Below are positions 1 to 7,033 of a stretch of 11,446 nt of DNA, one piece after another (position 1 is the first letter of the stretch; every line of letters begins with the position of its first letter). The stretch is from Micromonosporaceae bacterium. Lineage in GTDB: Bacteria > Actinomycetota > Actinomycetes > Mycobacteriales > Micromonosporaceae. The notes beneath the pieces are model-generated. The model saw only the letters and a program-made list of their open reading frames with translations. It was not told the DNA's origin and did not search any database. The position numbers and the translations under genes were made by a program. The DNA lies in NCBI GenBank assembly GCA_019690055.1, contig JADGGF010000089.1, positions 1-11,446 of the forward strand, given 5' to 3'.

Positions 1-546
1 ACGGCGGCGCCTTCGTCGACTTCGTTGAAGTGAGGCAGGGGCCGACCGTCCCAGAGCACGCGGCTCCCGTCGCGGGAGGTGACGGGTGGCCGGTGCACGC
101 TGTTGAGCAGGCCCTCCCCCCATCCTGGTGAGGCTGGCGTTGAGGTTGAGCAGTCCGACGAGCCCGGGCCAGTCGCCGGCGAAGTTGGCGACGGTGAGGA
201 TCGGTCCTCGATGCGTGCGCAGGCCGGCCAGGACGTGGTTGCTGTACTGCCAGACGGCCTCGGCGACGATGAGTGGCGCATCGACCGGAATGTTCTTGAA
301 AACTTCCAGTCCCATGCGCTGGCTGTGGATGAAGCCGTGCCCCACTGAGGGGTCGAACGCGTGGGCACGATGGATCCGCCAGCCGAACTCGGCGAACACC
401 GCGCTGAGGGCCGTCTCCATGGCCACCTGCGTGGGCCAACCGGCGACGTTGGCGGAATGGCGCAGGTCACCGCTCGCGATGAGGTATGCGGTGTTGGGCT
501 CGGCCTGCGGCCGGTGGATCGGGCCGGGGAAGGCATAGCTGGTCAT
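1..546 (-). pseudogene. L-fucose isomerase-like sugar isomerase, N-terminal part, broken near position 120 and running off the window edge
   Basis: The gene starts at ATG 546-544, preceded by a GGAGGA ribosome site. The first ~142 residues read cleanly and resemble the fucose/arabinose isomerase-like proteins of actinobacteria: AYLIASGDLRHSANVAGWP near residue 20, GHGFIHSQRMG near 76, IVAEAVWQYSNHVLAGL near 100, then GPILTVANFAGDWPGLVGLL. Such enzymes interconvert aldose and ketose sugars in the cytoplasm. After the NLNASLTR motif the family sequence, which should continue into a Tyr-Ser-Thr-Leu-Trp-Ser stretch, is lost at a run of six G (118-123). The original frame then becomes Arg/Pro-rich and implausible, while the frame reached by dropping one G has strongly GC-rich third positions but no family match I recognise. 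Full-length relatives are about 470 residues. It lies downstream of a LacI regulator and a FGGY kinase, as in a sugar-catabolism operon. The family call is from remembered sequence, and the substrate cannot be assigned. Confidence 0.62.
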
Positions 547-550
547 CGTG

Positions 551-556
551 TCCTCC
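551..556 (-). promoter_or_regulatory. Ribosome binding site of the isomerase-like gene
   Basis: GGAGGA on the minus strand, four bases before ATG 546. It supports that start and independent initiation across the 67-bp gap from the kinase stop (TGA 616-614). Confidence 0.6.
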
Positions 557-613
557 GTGCGATGGTGAGCGGTGCGGTGATGGGCAGTCCGGTGGTAGTG
601 GTGGCCATGGTGG

Positions 614-1767
614 TCAGGACACGCCATCGGGGGTGTCGGGGCCGGTCCGGGCGACGCGTTGGCGCTCGGCGAGTGCATGGGCCACCGCGCGGGTGGCGGG
701 GTAGAGGTCGCGGTAGAGCGCGTACCGGTCGTCGTACAGTTCGCGCACCGCGGGGTTGGGCGTCACCACCTGAGCCGGGCTGTTCCATGCGTCAATCTCC
801 GCGCCGGCCGTCCGCCGGGCGGCCAGGTAGGCGGCGCCGTAAACTCGCCCCGACGGTCACGGCCGGTACGAGCTGGGTCAGGCCGGTCACGTCGCTGACG
901 ATCTGGGTCCACAGACCGCCGCGCACCCCGCCGCCGACGGCCACGGTGCGGGACACCTCAGCCCCGGCGGCGGCGAGTGTCTCCAGGTTGTGGCGCACGC
1001 CGTACGCGGTGGCTTCCAGCGCCGCGCGGTAGAGGTCACCGCGGGTGTGGCTGATGGTGAGCCCGGCGACGACCCCACGGGCGTCGGGGTCCATGAGCGG
1101 CGTCCGCTCGCCGGCGAAGTACGGCAGCATCAGCAGACCGCGGGCGCCCGGGCCGGAGTCGGCGGCTTCGGCCAGCAGGGCCTCGTAGGGCGGTGCGCCA
1201 GCGACGTCACGCAGCCAGGCCGTGATCGCGCCGGAAGTCGCCATGCCGCCGGCCAGGTTGCGCGTCCCCGGATAGGCACCGACGGTGCCCCACATCGACG
1301 GTGTGGCAAGTGGGCGCGCGACAGTGGCGATGAGAAACATCGTCGTGCCGTACATGAGCATCAGGTCGCCCGGGTTCTGGGCGTTCACGCTGACCGCTTC
1401 GGTCCAGGCGTCGATCGAGCCCAGCACGACCGGTGTGCCCGCAGGGATCCCGGCGACCGCCGTGCGGGTGACCCCCGTACAGGATCGCGGGCCGCAGTGG
1501 CCGTCCGTCCTCGTCGGTGACCAGCACGCACGGCCCCATCCCGCTCACGCCGACCGCCGCGACCGGGTGCGCCCCGTCGCCGGTCAGCTCGGTGGCGAGT
1601 TCGCAGAACTCGGTCCACCACACCTCGCCGTCCATCTCGACGTGGCCGGGATGAGGGCGATCCACCTGATGCTCGCGGATCGCGGTGGCGACGACTGCGC
1701 CGGTCTCGTCGACCAGCACACCTTTGGCGCTCGAGGTACCTACGTCAACGCCCAGATACGTTTTCAT
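614..1767 (-). pseudogene. FGGY-family carbohydrate kinase, internally deleted and frameshifted
   Basis: This family phosphorylates a sugar or ketose with ATP in the cytoplasm (xylulokinase-like group). The start ATG 1767-1765 overlaps the LacI-fragment stop as ATGA. Residues 1-98 form a normal N-terminus: the GVDVGTSSAKG phosphate loop, then MDGEVWW, then LRPAILYG. At about 1470-1475 the reading jumps to another frame and directly to family sequence from far downstream: VTRTAVAGIPAGTPVVLGSIDAW with the expected catalytic Asp, MYGTTMFL, and the GGGVRGGLWTQIVSDVTGL nucleotide-site region. Roughly 110-130 residues of the first domain are missing. A second frame change at the TTT run near 841 (AGTTTACGG, where AGTTACGG would restore the reading) gives a premature TGA at 794-792. 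Past it the tail reads well (NSPAQVVTPNPAVRELYDD) to TGA 616-614. The locus covers about 384 codons against roughly 480-510 for the family. An active enzyme is unlikely as written. The substrate is unknown. Confidence 0.8.
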
Positions 1768-2297
1768 GACCGCGCTCGCTCCGCGATGGTGATCATCGGC
1801 TCGTCGCCGGTGCGCAGGACGACGGTTCGGGGCGGCGTGTCCGCGCCCGCGATCCGGTCGAGCAACAGGTCGGCCGCGGCCGCGCCGAGTTCGCGGGCCG
1901 GTAGCGGGACGACCCGCACCCCGTCACGGGCGAGCCACCCGTAGGGCAGGTCACCGAAGGCCGCCAGCCCGAACTCCGGTGGGGCGAGGCCGGCCTCCCG
2001 CAGCGCCTGCAGTGCGCCGACGGCCATGAGGTTGTTCGCGACGAAGGCGGCGTCGGGCGGTTCGGGGAGCGCGAGCAGCTCAGCCACGTCACTGTTCTCG
2101 TCGGCCGGAGCGAGGATGACGCCCGCCATGTGCTCGGCCAGAGCGATGTCGATGTACGTGGATTCACGGGCCGTGTCGTCGTCCGTGTTGCACAGCACGA
2201 CGGAGTAGCCGGCCGCCCGGGCGCGGTCCTCCACGCCCCGGGCCAGGGCCGTGAAGAACGGGTTCTCGATATCGGGGATGATCAGTGCGGCTGGGTC
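1764..2297 (-). pseudogene. LacI/GalR-family transcriptional regulator fragment (sugar-binding domain only, internally deleted)
   Basis: LacI-family proteins repress sugar operons and release DNA when an effector sugar binds. The sequence enters the family abruptly at AALIIPDIENPFFTALARG, the start of the periplasmic-binding-like effector domain. It continues through GYSVVLCNTDDD and MAGVILAPADENSDV, then jumps without a frame change (about 2085-2090) to AELLALPEPPDAAFVANN and runs to a normal-looking C-terminus (LLLDRIAG, then DEPMITIAE). The helix-turn-helix and hinge (about 60 residues) are absent, as are roughly 100 residues between ENSDV and AELLA. About 177 codons remain against 330-345 for the family. 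An open frame extends upstream to 2330, but that part is out-of-frame TPR sequence, not LacI. Its TGA (1766-1764) overlaps the kinase ATG, so it once headed the sugar operon. Without a DNA-binding domain it cannot act as a repressor. The missing lengths are estimated from memory of the family. Confidence 0.8.
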
Positions 2298-2520
2298 GCC
2301 GGTAGGTCGGGATCGGGGAAGAGGTCGCACGCCTGGCGCCAGCAGCCGCGGGCGAGGTCGAGGTCGCGTCCCCGCTGGTGCGGTGGGCGTGGACGTCGCC
2401 GAGACCGACCAGGGCTCGGGCGGGTTCCCACCGGTCCCCGATGTGTTGGGCGAGGGCCAGCGCGTCGGCGTGGCTGGCCAGCGCCGGCTCGTCCCTAGCG
2501 TCCCGTCCGTCGGCCGTTCC
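2282..2520 (-). pseudogene. C-terminal TPR fragment of an AfsR/SARP- or NB-ARC-type regulator, with a frame change
   Basis: Downstream of qcrB the minus strand encodes a tetratricopeptide-like stretch, ALALAQHIGDRWEPARALVG followed by LGDVHAHR. This is the repeat style (HIGDRW, ARALVGLGD) of the C-terminal TPR array in actinobacterial SARP/AfsR and NB-ARC-TPR regulators. Near 2362-2375 this frame degenerates, but the frame one base back continues the repeat as DLDLARGCWRQACDLFPDPD and stops at TGA 2284-2282. Only about 75 residues of a protein normally many hundreds long are present. There is no start codon of its own, and its right edge overlaps the last codons of qcrB. The left edge merges into the LacI fragment. 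It is best read as a remnant left by deletions. The exact parent family is uncertain. Confidence 0.55.
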
Positions 2521-4132
2521 CGCGACGACGACGGCCGATGGCGAGCAGCGCGATGGCCAGCAGGGCCGATCCGGCGCGACCCGTGATGGGTCGCGGGGGA
2601 GTCGGTGGCGGCGTAACGTCGTCGATGGGTGTGTCCGGGTAGGCGAGCTGCGCGCCGGCGACCGCACTGTCCCGGTCGAGGAACGCCACGTGGCTAATCA
2701 ACTCCCTCCCCTCTCGTCCGCGCCAGCGCCAGCGCCACGTCTCGTTCAGCCGGTTGTGCCACAGATCGATGCCGGCCGGCTCGGGCTGCTCGCCCCGCTG
2801 GGCGGGCGGTGACGCTGCGGTCGGTTCGGGGTCAGGCGCGCTCCGGTCGCGTACCGATCGGGTGATGGCGTAGGCGACGGCTCCGACGACGAACGGCAGA
2901 AGCAGGGCCAGGACTCGAAGCACCCACAACACGGCGACCACGGGTAGGTGGGTGAAGCGGGCGATGACGTCATCGACGGCGGCGATCAGGAGGATCGCCA
3001 GGAACGCGAGCGAGCCGGCGCCGATCGCGACCCGGACGGGATGGTCCCGTGGCCGTTGCAGCAATTCGTGCGTGGCCGTGTCGCGGCTGAGCCGACGATC
3101 GATAAATGGCCATGCGTATAGAAGGACGAAGATGAGGCCTCCCACGACGACGCCCGGGAGAAACGGGGCCGGTACGAGGTACCCGAAGACCGTGAACTCC
3201 ACGGGTGGGAAGAGGCGCAGCGCGCCGTCGCCCCAGGCGACGTACCAGTCGGGCTGGGCCGGCGATGTGGCCTGGGCGGGTCCGTACGGTCCGTAGATCC
3301 AGACCGGGTTGATCTGGGCCACGCCACCGAGCGCGAAGGCGACCGCGAGAACCGCGGCGAAGAGCGCGATCGTGCGCATGGTGTACGCCGGCCAGAACCG
3401 GCTCCCGACGGTGTTGGACTCGCCGCGTCCGGGGCCGGGGAACTGGCTGTGCTTTTGCCGCACGACAATCGCCAAATGGGCGCTGATGAGCACCACCAGC
3501 GCGGCCGGCACCAGGAACACGTGGGTGATGAACAGCCGCGGAACTATGGCATCGCCCGGGAACTCTCCGCCGAAGATGAGGAAGGCGAGCCACGGACCAA
3601 GCAGCGGGATGGAGAGGATGACCGAGTAGATGATGCGTAGGCCGGTGCCGGAGAGGAGGTCGTCGGGCATCGAGTACCCGGTGAAGCCGTTGAGCAGGGC
3701 CAGCGCAAGCATCGTCACGCCGATCAGCCAGTTGATCTCGCGAGGCCGCCGGTAGGCCGCGGTGAAGAAGATCCGCAGAAGGTGCATGACGATCGCTGCG
3801 ATGAAAATGAGAGCCGACCAGTGGTGGGCCTGGCGGAACAGCAGGCCGGCGCGCACATCGAAGCTCAGCGAGACGGTCGAAGCGAATGCGGCGGAGATCT
3901 CGGTGCCGGCGAGGGGTTCATACACGCCCTGGTAGGTGGTCTCGGCGGTACTGGGCACGAAGAACAGGGTCAGGAAGAGCCCGGTCAGAATGAGCGTGAT
4001 GAAGGAGTACAGGGCGATTTCGCCGAACATGAATGTCCAGTGGTCGGGGAAGACTTTCGCCAGAGCCTTTCGGAGGACCGTGCTCGTCCCGACTCGGTCG
4101 TCCACCACTCGGTAGAAGCGACGAAGTTGCAT
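2495..4132 (-). CDS. qcrB: Cytochrome bc1 (bcc) complex cytochrome b subunit
   Basis: The membrane subunit of menaquinol:cytochrome c reductase. It oxidises quinol at the outer (Qo) site and passes electrons across two b haems, contributing to proton motive force. The 545 residues match actinobacterial QcrB length. Helix B carries haem ligands H103 and H117 (RQAHHWSALIFIAAIVMH). Helix D carries H204 and H219, spaced 15 as in b6-type proteins. The Qo-site motif is PDWY at 294-297 in place of the mitochondrial PEWY. About eight membrane helices are visible, followed by a charged Pro-rich linker and a short terminal hydrophobic stretch (about residues 519-532) ending in Arg-rich sequence. The start ATG 4132-4130 directly abuts the qcrA TGA (4135-4133). 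It is the last intact gene of the operon. Its 3' end overlaps the TPR remnant, so the final ~15 residues may have been altered by the rearrangement there. Confidence 0.95.
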   Translation of the reverse strand: MQLRRFYRVVDDRVGTSTVLRKALAKVFPDHWTFMFGEIALYSFITLILTGLFLTLFFVPSTAETTYQGVYEPLAGTEISAAFASTVSLSFDVRAGLLFRQAHHWSALIFIAAIVMHLLRIFFTAAYRRPREINWLIGVTMLALALLNGFTGYSMPDDLLSGTGLRIIYSVILSIPLLGPWLAFLIFGGEFPGDAIVPRLFITHVFLVPAALVVLISAHLAIVVRQKHSQFPGPGRGESNTVGSRFWPAYTMRTIALFAAVLAVAFALGGVAQINPVWIYGPYGPAQATSPAQPDWYVAWGDGALRLFPPVEFTVFGYLVPAPFLPGVVVGGLIFVLLYAWPFIDRRLSRDTATHELLQRPRDHPVRVAIGAGSLAFLAILLIAAVDDVIARFTHLPVVAVLWVLRVLALLLPFVVGAVAYAITRSVRDRSAPDPEPTAASPPAQRGEQPEPAGIDLWHNRLNETWRWRWRGREGRELISHVAFLDRDSAVAGAQLAYPDTPIDDVTPPPTPPRPITGRAGSALLAIALLAIGRRRRGNGRRTGR

Positions 4133-4966
4133 TCAGCGCCCCCAGAAGCCGGGCCCCGGTGGGCTGGTGAAATCGCCGGTGGCCCGCAAGAAGCCGTCGG
4201 CGTCGACGGCGATGGGCAGTGCCGGCAAGGGACGCGCCGCCGGTCCGGCGATCGGCTTGGCGGCGTCCCGTAGGTCGAAGACCGACTGGTGACACGGGCA
4301 CAGGACCCGAGCCGTCGTGGACTCGTAGAGTGCCACCGGACACCCGGCGTGAGTGCAGAGCAGGGAGTAGGCGTGGATGGTGCCGCCGTCCTGGCCCGGC
4401 CCAGGAACGCGGACGACGAACGCCGGTGCGTCGCCCGCCTCGAGATTGCCTTCCGGTAGCACGGTCAGCGTCGCCTCGGTCGTGACCATTGTGGGACGGA
4501 CCGGCTGCCCATCGGTGGTGACCAGGCGCGGGCCGAACCGCCACGGTGTTTGTCGCAGTTCGGTCAGCGGCGCCGGCTGGCCGGGGGGATAAAGGGAGCG
4601 CAGCGGGAACAGCAGCGCCGCGCCGATCGTCGTGCCGGCCAGCCCGAGCAGCCCGAGCAGGCTCCGTCGATTGACGGGACTCGGCTCCTCCGTGAACTCC
4701 TGGATGAGTAGTGACTCCTCGCGGGGGCGACGCAGCGACGGTTCCCGGCTCTGCACGTACCCGCCGGTGGGCAGCAGCAGGCGCGCCCAGGCGCCGAGGC
4801 CGTAGGCGATCGAGCCGAAGGCGAGCGCAATGGTGAGCCCCAGGGCCTGTTCGCCGGCGTCGACCGCGTAGCAGACCGCGAAGGCCGCGCCGGCGAGCGT
4901 CGCCACGATGAACGCGATCCGAATGCGGATTCCCGCCTGCCGTTGGCGGAGCGGCTCGGCGCTCAT
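4133..4966 (-). CDS. qcrA: Cytochrome bc1 (bcc) complex Rieske iron-sulfur subunit
   Basis: The Rieske [2Fe-2S] subunit accepts the first quinol electron from the QcrB Qo site and passes it to cytochrome c. Box I is CTHAGC at 204-209 and box II is CPCHQS at 223-228. Cluster ligands are C204, H206, C223 and H226, with C209-C225 forming the usual disulfide. Gln replaces the mitochondrial Gly after the box II His, as I recall in other actinobacterial QcrA. Three N-terminal hydrophobic segments (about 17-35, 42-65 and 101-120) fit the actinobacterial topology. NRRSLLGLLG just before the third is a Tat-like twin arginine. The start is ATG 4966, which overlaps the qcrC stop as ATGA and follows a strong GGAGGAGGG, giving 277 residues. 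An in-frame start at 5026 would add 20 residues of unlikely sequence inside qcrC. It abuts qcrB. Confidence 0.95.
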   Translation of the reverse strand: MSAEPLRQRQAGIRIRIAFIVATLAGAAFAVCYAVDAGEQALGLTIALAFGSIAYGLGAWARLLLPTGGYVQSREPSLRRPREESLLIQEFTEEPSPVNRRSLLGLLGLAGTTIGAALLFPLRSLYPPGQPAPLTELRQTPWRFGPRLVTTDGQPVRPTMVTTEATLTVLPEGNLEAGDAPAFVVRVPGPGQDGGTIHAYSLLCTHAGCPVALYESTTARVLCPCHQSVFDLRDAAKPIAGPAARPLPALPIAVDADGFLRATGDFTSPPGPGFWGR

Positions 4967-5748
4967 TCCGCCCTCCTCCCGAGCAGCCGTACGACCAGCA
5001 GCAGCGTGCCGAGCCCCACGATCCACGCCACCGCGCCCTCGGTCAGTGGGCCGATCCGTCCGAGGTCGAGCCCGCCCCTGTCGGTGTCCCGTTCTTGAAG
5101 AATGCCGATGTAGGCTGCGATGGCGTTGATATCGACGTCGGTCAGCACATCGGCGGTGAAGGCGGGCATGACTCCCGGCCCGACCCGGATGGCTTCGCCG
5201 ATCTGGGTGGGGGTGGCCCGGTCGAGGGCGCTGGCCGCCTGCCCGCCGGTCAACGCGCCACCAACGCCCTGGGCCGAGTGGCAGGCGGCGCAGTAGGTGA
5301 GATAGAGCCGCAGACCCCGCTGGCTGTTCTCGGGGCGTACCTCGGGGATCGCCGGTGTCTTGCCGGTGAAGGAGGCGGCGTACCCGACGATGGCGGCGAT
5401 CTCCTCGGGCGTGAACGCGGGGGCGCGATGGTCCGAGGTCGGGGCCCCCGTTGGCGGCATCCGGCCGGTGGTGAGGTAGAAGTCGAGCGCAGCGGGCCCG
5501 ACTCCGACGAGGCTCGGCCCCCGCTGGGTGCCCTCGCCCGCGCTGCCATGGCAGCTGGCGCAGTTCTGGTCGTAGAGGTGCTGACCGTTCGGTTCGCGCG
5601 CGCTCTGGTCTGCTCGGTTCGCGGTCCAGGCGGGTGGCTGGTTCAGGGCGAGGACAGCGAGGGCGGCGACGCCGGCGGCCGCGACGCCGCGTCGCGAGCG
5701 GCCCGGCCCGCGCCGGTTGTTCGCCTTTCCGCGCGTCACGGTCGTCAC
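4963..5748 (-). CDS. qcrC: Dihaem cytochrome c subunit of the bcc complex
   Basis: QcrC is the cytochrome c1 equivalent of actinobacteria. It carries two c haems and passes electrons from the Rieske centre toward the oxidase, replacing soluble cytochrome c. The 261 residues show an Arg-rich N-terminus and signal-anchor (about 21-36), haem site 1 CASCH (63-67) with probable Met ligand M97 in GRMPP, and haem site 2 CAACH (153-157) with probable Met ligand M194 in VMPAF. A C-terminal membrane helix (about 238-255) precedes RRAE. The start is GTG 5748, overlapping the upstream cytochrome stop as GTGA, in keeping with neighbouring junctions. The stop overlaps the qcrA ATG. Length and layout agree with the family. 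No defect was seen. Confidence 0.94.
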   Translation of the reverse strand: MTTVTRGKANNRRGPGRSRRGVAAAGVAALAVLALNQPPAWTANRADQSAREPNGQHLYDQNCASCHGSAGEGTQRGPSLVGVGPAALDFYLTTGRMPPTGAPTSDHRAPAFTPEEIAAIVGYAASFTGKTPAIPEVRPENSQRGLRLYLTYCAACHSAQGVGGALTGGQAASALDRATPTQIGEAIRVGPGVMPAFTADVLTDVDINAIAAYIGILQERDTDRGGLDLGRIGPLTEGAVAWIVGLGTLLLVVRLLGRRAE

Positions 5749-6122
5749 TCCAATGTCAGCAGGTAGGCGGCGATGTCGCGGGCGTCGATCTCACTCACCC
5801 CGAGGTTCGGCATGGCGGTGCCCGGCTCGACGGACTGCGGGTCGCGGATCCACCGCTGCAGGTTGGCCCCGTTGTTGGTCAGCTCGCCAGCGATGTAGGC
5901 GCGGCGTCCAAAGTGGTCCAGCGGCGGACCGACCAGCCCGTGGGCGTCGCGAACTCCCGGAACCGAGTGGCAGGAGCCGCAACCGAGCTCCGCGATGAGC
6001 TGGGCCCCGCGGGCCGGATCACCCCCGGGTACCTCGGCCGGCGGCGTTGGCGGCGTCGAGCACGCGGCGACGACCGCGGCGGCGACCGTGGCCAGCGCCG
6101 AGAGCATGACACGTCCTTTCAC
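5745..6122 (-). CDS. Monohaem c-type cytochrome lipoprotein
   Basis: A small membrane-tethered cytochrome c, probably an electron shuttle between the bcc complex and the caa3 oxidase on the outer face of the membrane. Read from GTG 6122 it has 125 residues. The MKGR n-region and hydrophobic core lead to a lipobox ending VVAAC, with C21 as the lipid-modified cysteine. The single haem site is CGSCH (48-52) and the likely Met ligand is M104 in TAMPNLG. The start was chosen because GTG 6122 overlaps the CtaG stop as GTGA and supplies the positive charges a lipoprotein signal needs. GTG 6131 or ATG 6107 (after AAAGGA) are alternatives, the latter losing those charges. Its last ~40 residues resemble the end of the CtaC cytochrome domain (WIRDPQSVEPGTAMP against WIVNPQSLKPGNQMP), suggesting common origin. 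Transfer to CuA or QcrC is inferred from context. Confidence 0.88.
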   Translation of the reverse strand: MKGRVMLSALATVAAAVVAACSTPPTPPAEVPGGDPARGAQLIAELGCGSCHSVPGVRDAHGLVGPPLDHFGRRAYIAGELTNNGANLQRWIRDPQSVEPGTAMPNLGVSEIDARDIAAYLLTLE

Positions 6123-7033
6123 CGCGGCCACCCCCCGCCGTTCGCCACCGGCCGCCGGTCACGCTCGGCCGGCTTTCGTTGCTCGAGCGCGGTCAGCCAC
6201 CGCAGGACGACGGTCCCGGCGATGCCCAGGACGACGACGTCCATCGGCACCCACATCACCAGGCCCGCCAGCTGCTGATCCGTCAGGGGATCGATGTCTG
6301 CTGAGCCCGCTGCGGCCGGCCATGGCGGCGGGCCGAAGGCGGCCGGCGGGTAGATCGGGGCCGGAGCGAAGGTGAGGACGGCGGCGAGCGCGGTGGCCGC
6401 CAGTCCCGTCGTGACGAGCAGGAAGAACGCCACCGCAGCGTACCGGTCGGCTCGGTGAGCTTTGACCACTGTGGACCACAGCAGCCAGGAGGCGAGGACG
6501 AGCGACGCGTGCTCCGCGAGGTGGACCGTGGGACTCTCGACCGCGGCCAGGAATGGTCGCGGCAGGTGCCAGAACCACAGGGTCGCGGTGTGGATGGTGG
6601 CGGCGACCACGGCGAGACGGAGGGGGCGACGCAACCAGCCACCGAGGCGACCGACGCGTTGACGCCCGAGCCAGCGACGGACGCGGTGAGGTGTGGCCAG
6701 GGTCAGGGGCAGCCCGGCCCGGCCGGCCGCGAGCAGGCCCCCGGCGAGGAGCAGGATCATGTGCTGCGTCATGTGGCCGGCCAGCGATCCCTCGGCCAGC
6801 GTGTGCAGTGGCCCCTGATCGGCGAGATACAGCAGGACGAGGGCACTCGCGAACGACCCGACGCTGGCGCGCGACACGACGGCGCCGATGCCGAGGCGCG
6901 CCCAGATCTCGTGCACGCCGCGCCCATAGCCGGCCGCCAGGGTGGCGAGGGCAAGGACGGTGGCTACTTCGATCCACGCATCGCCATATCCGGACGGTGG
7001 GTGGGCCAGCAGGAGCGGGTCGACCGTGCTCAT
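6119..7033 (-). CDS. ctaG: CtaG-family (caa3_CtaG) membrane protein, cytochrome oxidase assembly
   Basis: A polytopic membrane protein of the caa3-oxidase CtaG type, found beside caa3 operons in Bacillus and actinobacteria and needed for oxidase assembly or copper insertion. It is unrelated to the CtaG/Cox11 of proteobacteria. The 304 residues contain about seven hydrophobic segments and the family's paired histidines: HMTQHM (87-92), H148 in IHTATLWFWHLP, and HLAEH (171-175). DPLTDQQLAGLVMWVP lies near the last helices (248-263). These could bind metal, which is an inference. The start ATG 7033 overlaps the upstream stop as ATGA. A longer open frame to 7348 is rejected because it would lie inside the upstream gene and has Arg/Gly-rich implausible sequence. 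The stop overlaps the cytochrome lipoprotein start as GTGA. Confidence 0.88.
   Translation of the reverse strand: MSTVDPLLLAHPPSGYGDAWIEVATVLALATLAAGYGRGVHEIWARLGIGAVVSRASVGSFASALVLLYLADQGPLHTLAEGSLAGHMTQHMILLLAGGLLAAGRAGLPLTLATPHRVRRWLGRQRVGRLGGWLRRPLRLAVVAATIHTATLWFWHLPRPFLAAVESPTVHLAEHASLVLASWLLWSTVVKAHRADRYAAVAFFLLVTTGLAATALAAVLTFAPAPIYPPAAFGPPPWPAAAGSADIDPLTDQQLAGLVMWVPMDVVVLGIAGTVVLRWLTALEQRKPAERDRRPVANGGGWPR

Noticed and set aside
543..608. 21-codon ORF (MATTTTGLPITAPL...) ending in an ATGA overlap with the isomerase start
   Set aside because: No ribosome site before its ATG and no known counterpart. A coupling leader peptide is possible but unsupported.
543..788. 81-codon minus-strand open frame over the kinase C-terminus
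   Set aside because: The frame one base away reads as family-like kinase tail. This one is Arg/Pro-rich and is a shadow frame.
361..1032. 223-codon plus-strand open frame, and a 219-codon one at 1285-1944
   Set aside because: Both are antisense to recognisable kinase, isomerase or LacI sequence on the minus strand. Their products are Arg/Pro/Gly-rich without any motif.
2510..2538. 8-bp perfect inverted repeat (TCGGCCGT / ACGGCCGA, 13-base loop) near the end of qcrB
   Set aside because: It lies inside the qcrB coding end, has no following T run, and in such GC-rich DNA a short stem is easily chance. Not called as a terminator.
4967..5026. 20-residue N-terminal extension of QcrA
   Set aside because: It lies within qcrC and lacks family similarity. 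ATG 4966 has a strong GGAGGAGGG and the ATGA overlap.
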